Under the pieces are notes generated by a model, which was not told the origin of the DNA, searched no databases, and saw only the letters and a list, made by a program, of their open reading frames with translations. The translations under genes and the position numbers were made by a program. Of a stretch of 64,000 bases of DNA, positions 62,999 to 64,000 are shown piece by piece. How positions within the stretch are numbered: position 1 is the first letter of the stretch; each line of letters begins with the position of its first letter. The stretch comes from an uncultured Victivallales bacterium (lineage in GTDB: Bacteria > Verrucomicrobiota > Lentisphaeria > Oligosphaerales > JAFGRS01), in the NCBI GenBank assembly GCA_903837355.1, contig CAILUI010000364.1, forward strand, positions 26,981-90,980, given 5' to 3'.

Positions 62999-63817
62999 AT
63001 GCCAGAGAAGACGCCCCCGGCTATCGGCTACAACGTCTTGCGCGAGCTCCACGTCGGCGGCATGGCCCGGCTCAGCTTGGCAGTCACGGCCGACGGTCGG
63101 CAGATCGTCCAGCGGCAATTGCTGACGCGCCACCTGATCGGTTTCCGTATGCGCCGGGCGTTCATCGAGGGCACCCGCATCCGCCAGGCCCTTTCCCCGC
63201 ATCCCCGCATCGTCGACTCCCTGGAGCGGGGCGTCCGCGGGCTGATGCCCTACGAGCTGATCGAGTATGTCGATGGCAGCAGCCTGCGCCGCCTGCTGCA
63301 GAACAAGGATGCCTGTCTCGCCACCGACACACTGGTTATTCTGCGCCAGTGCGCGGAAGGCCTGGCGCACGTTCACGAAAGCGGTTTCGTTCACCTTGAT
63401 GTCAAGCCGGAGAACTTCCTCGTCACCCAGGCTGCCGGCGGTCTGGAGGTGAAGTTGACCGACTTCGACCTGGCGCGGGACGCCACGGCCAAACGCAGCC
63501 GCTGGCAGTCGGGCACGGCGGCCTACCTGGCCCCCGAGCAGATCCGCAAAGACGTCGTCGGCACTCCTGCCGATGTCTTCGCGTTCGGGATCCTGGCGTA
63601 CCAGTTGGTCACCGGGCGCATGCCGTTTCAAGGCAAGCACGAGAAGCAGTTGCGCTGGCGGCAGACCAGTGAGCGCTTCGTGCCCAAGCCGGCGCGCAGC
63701 CTGGCTCCGGACCTCAGTCCAAAGGTCGACAAACTGATCACCAAGTGTCTCGAGAAAGACCCTGAGGATCGCTTCCCGAGCATGGTCTATCTATGCGAGG
63801 AGTTGCGTCGTAAGTGA
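62999..63817 (+). CDS. Serine/threonine protein kinase-like protein lacking beta3 lysine
   Basis: ATG 62999 gives 272 residues, kinase domain only, with no transmembrane segment. It has catalytic HLDVKPENFL (Asp134, Lys136, Asn139), TDFDLAR in place of DFG, LAPEQI (APE) and DVFAFGILAYQL. The beta3 strand reads GRQIVQRQLL, so the VAIK lysine is absent, and the glycine loop VGGMAR is poor. It may be a pseudokinase or use another lysine or arginine (Arg39). It follows aconitase by 40 bp on the same strand. Confidence 0.85.
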   Translation: MPEKTPPAIGYNVLRELHVGGMARLSLAVTADGRQIVQRQLLTRHLIGFRMRRAFIEGTRIRQALSPHPRIVDSLERGVRGLMPYELIEYVDGSSLRRLLQNKDACLATDTLVILRQCAEGLAHVHESGFVHLDVKPENFLVTQAAGGLEVKLTDFDLARDATAKRSRWQSGTAAYLAPEQIRKDVVGTPADVFAFGILAYQLVTGRMPFQGKHEKQLRWRQTSERFVPKPARSLAPDLSPKVDKLITKCLEKDPEDRFPSMVYLCEELRRK

Positions 63818-64000
63818 CCCATAGGCCTGACCTGCGACCGGCCTGCGCTGGCGGCGGTACAGGGTGGTTTTATAATAATATGGAATATACTGCAGTAGAA
63901 TAAGTTGCATTGTAGTTCTGGATATTTTGTGGTTGCCTGCTATGGTGCTTGTCACTATGGCGATCAGCACCGAACCTACCGGGCAGGCAGTCCAGATCAC
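63818..64000. other. A+T-rich right end, no complete gene
   Basis: The stretch 63865-63950 is sharply A+T-rich (TATAATAATATGG). ATG at 63942 and 63957 could open a plus-strand gene that runs off the window, beginning MAISTEPTGQAVQI, but no ribosome-binding site supports it. Confidence 0.3.

Noticed and set aside
1..64000. CRISPR array or cas genes
   Set aside because: No equally spaced direct repeats with unique spacers and no Cas-like protein; the repeat-rich sites are the LRR gene and the hexanucleotide tract.
1..64000. Transposase or integrase as cause of the accessory genes
   Set aside because: No protein with such motifs was found, and the tRNA-Thr has no matching attachment repeat in the window.

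Overview
The window is one 64-kb piece of a high-G+C bacterial chromosome (roughly two-thirds G+C by eye). It has Shine-Dalgarno-led starts, Sec and Tat signal peptides, two lipoprotein-type c-type-cytochrome-associated genes and an outer-membrane MlaA domain, so the cell is Gram-negative in plan. The density of secreted glycoside hydrolases, the AP-endonuclease-fold sugar isomerase, Tat-exported aldo/keto reductase and uroporphyrinogen-decarboxylase-like protein, the hexanucleotide low-complexity tract and the dispersed CACGAATCACACGAAT-type repeat all recall the PVC group (Lentisphaerota, Kiritimatiellota, Planctomycetota) or neighbours such as Hydrogenedentota or Armatimonadota. No rRNA or ribosomal protein is present, so this placement is inference only.

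Layout. 1-3.2 kb (minus): a multihaem lipoprotein cytochrome running off the left edge, an NHL propeller lipoprotein and a tetrahaem cytochrome broken by a frameshift. 3.6-9.6 kb: three carbohydrate-active proteins (GH141-like beta-helix, GH71-like, GH28-like). 9.6-12.1 kb: a non-coding stretch with an inverted repeat and a 21-unit hexanucleotide tract, then a gene fusing MlaA to an alpha/beta-hydrolase. 12.1-15.1 kb: a relic of a C-terminal domain and three type II toxin-antitoxin pairs, with two diverged 191-bp direct repeats among them. 15.3-25.6 kb (plus): a lipoprotein and four large secreted proteins that look like a locus for an unidentified glycan. 25.7-29.3 kb (minus): a sugar ABC importer (permease, binding protein, double ATPase), divergent from a UroD-like gene. 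31-35.1 kb (minus): a propeller protein and a GH36 alpha-galactosidase.

35.3-46 kb is accessory: small unknown genes, a VapBC-type pair, a HEAT-like/LRR gene pair with a 22-unit leucine-rich repeat, a twin zinc-knuckle protein beside a GIY-YIG-like protein, a DjlA-like co-chaperone/GYF_2/DEIQSD-motif operon, and a protein phosphatase, ending at tRNA-Thr(TGT). 46.4-57.9 kb returns to glycan breakdown: a GH29 fucosidase, two large clan-A-like hydrolases, a Tat-exported aldo/keto reductase and a GH106-like protein. 57.9-63.8 kb holds metabolic and signalling genes: HD hydrolase, sugar isomerase, PHP phosphoesterase, aconitase and a protein kinase without the usual beta3 lysine.

Taken together, secreted hydrolases with fucosidase, galactosidase, rhamnosidase-like and glucanase signatures would release sugars from a complex, probably algal or host-type, polysaccharide. 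The ABC importer, isomerase, aldo/keto reductase and PHP protein would take up and process them. No transposase, integrase or CRISPR array was seen.
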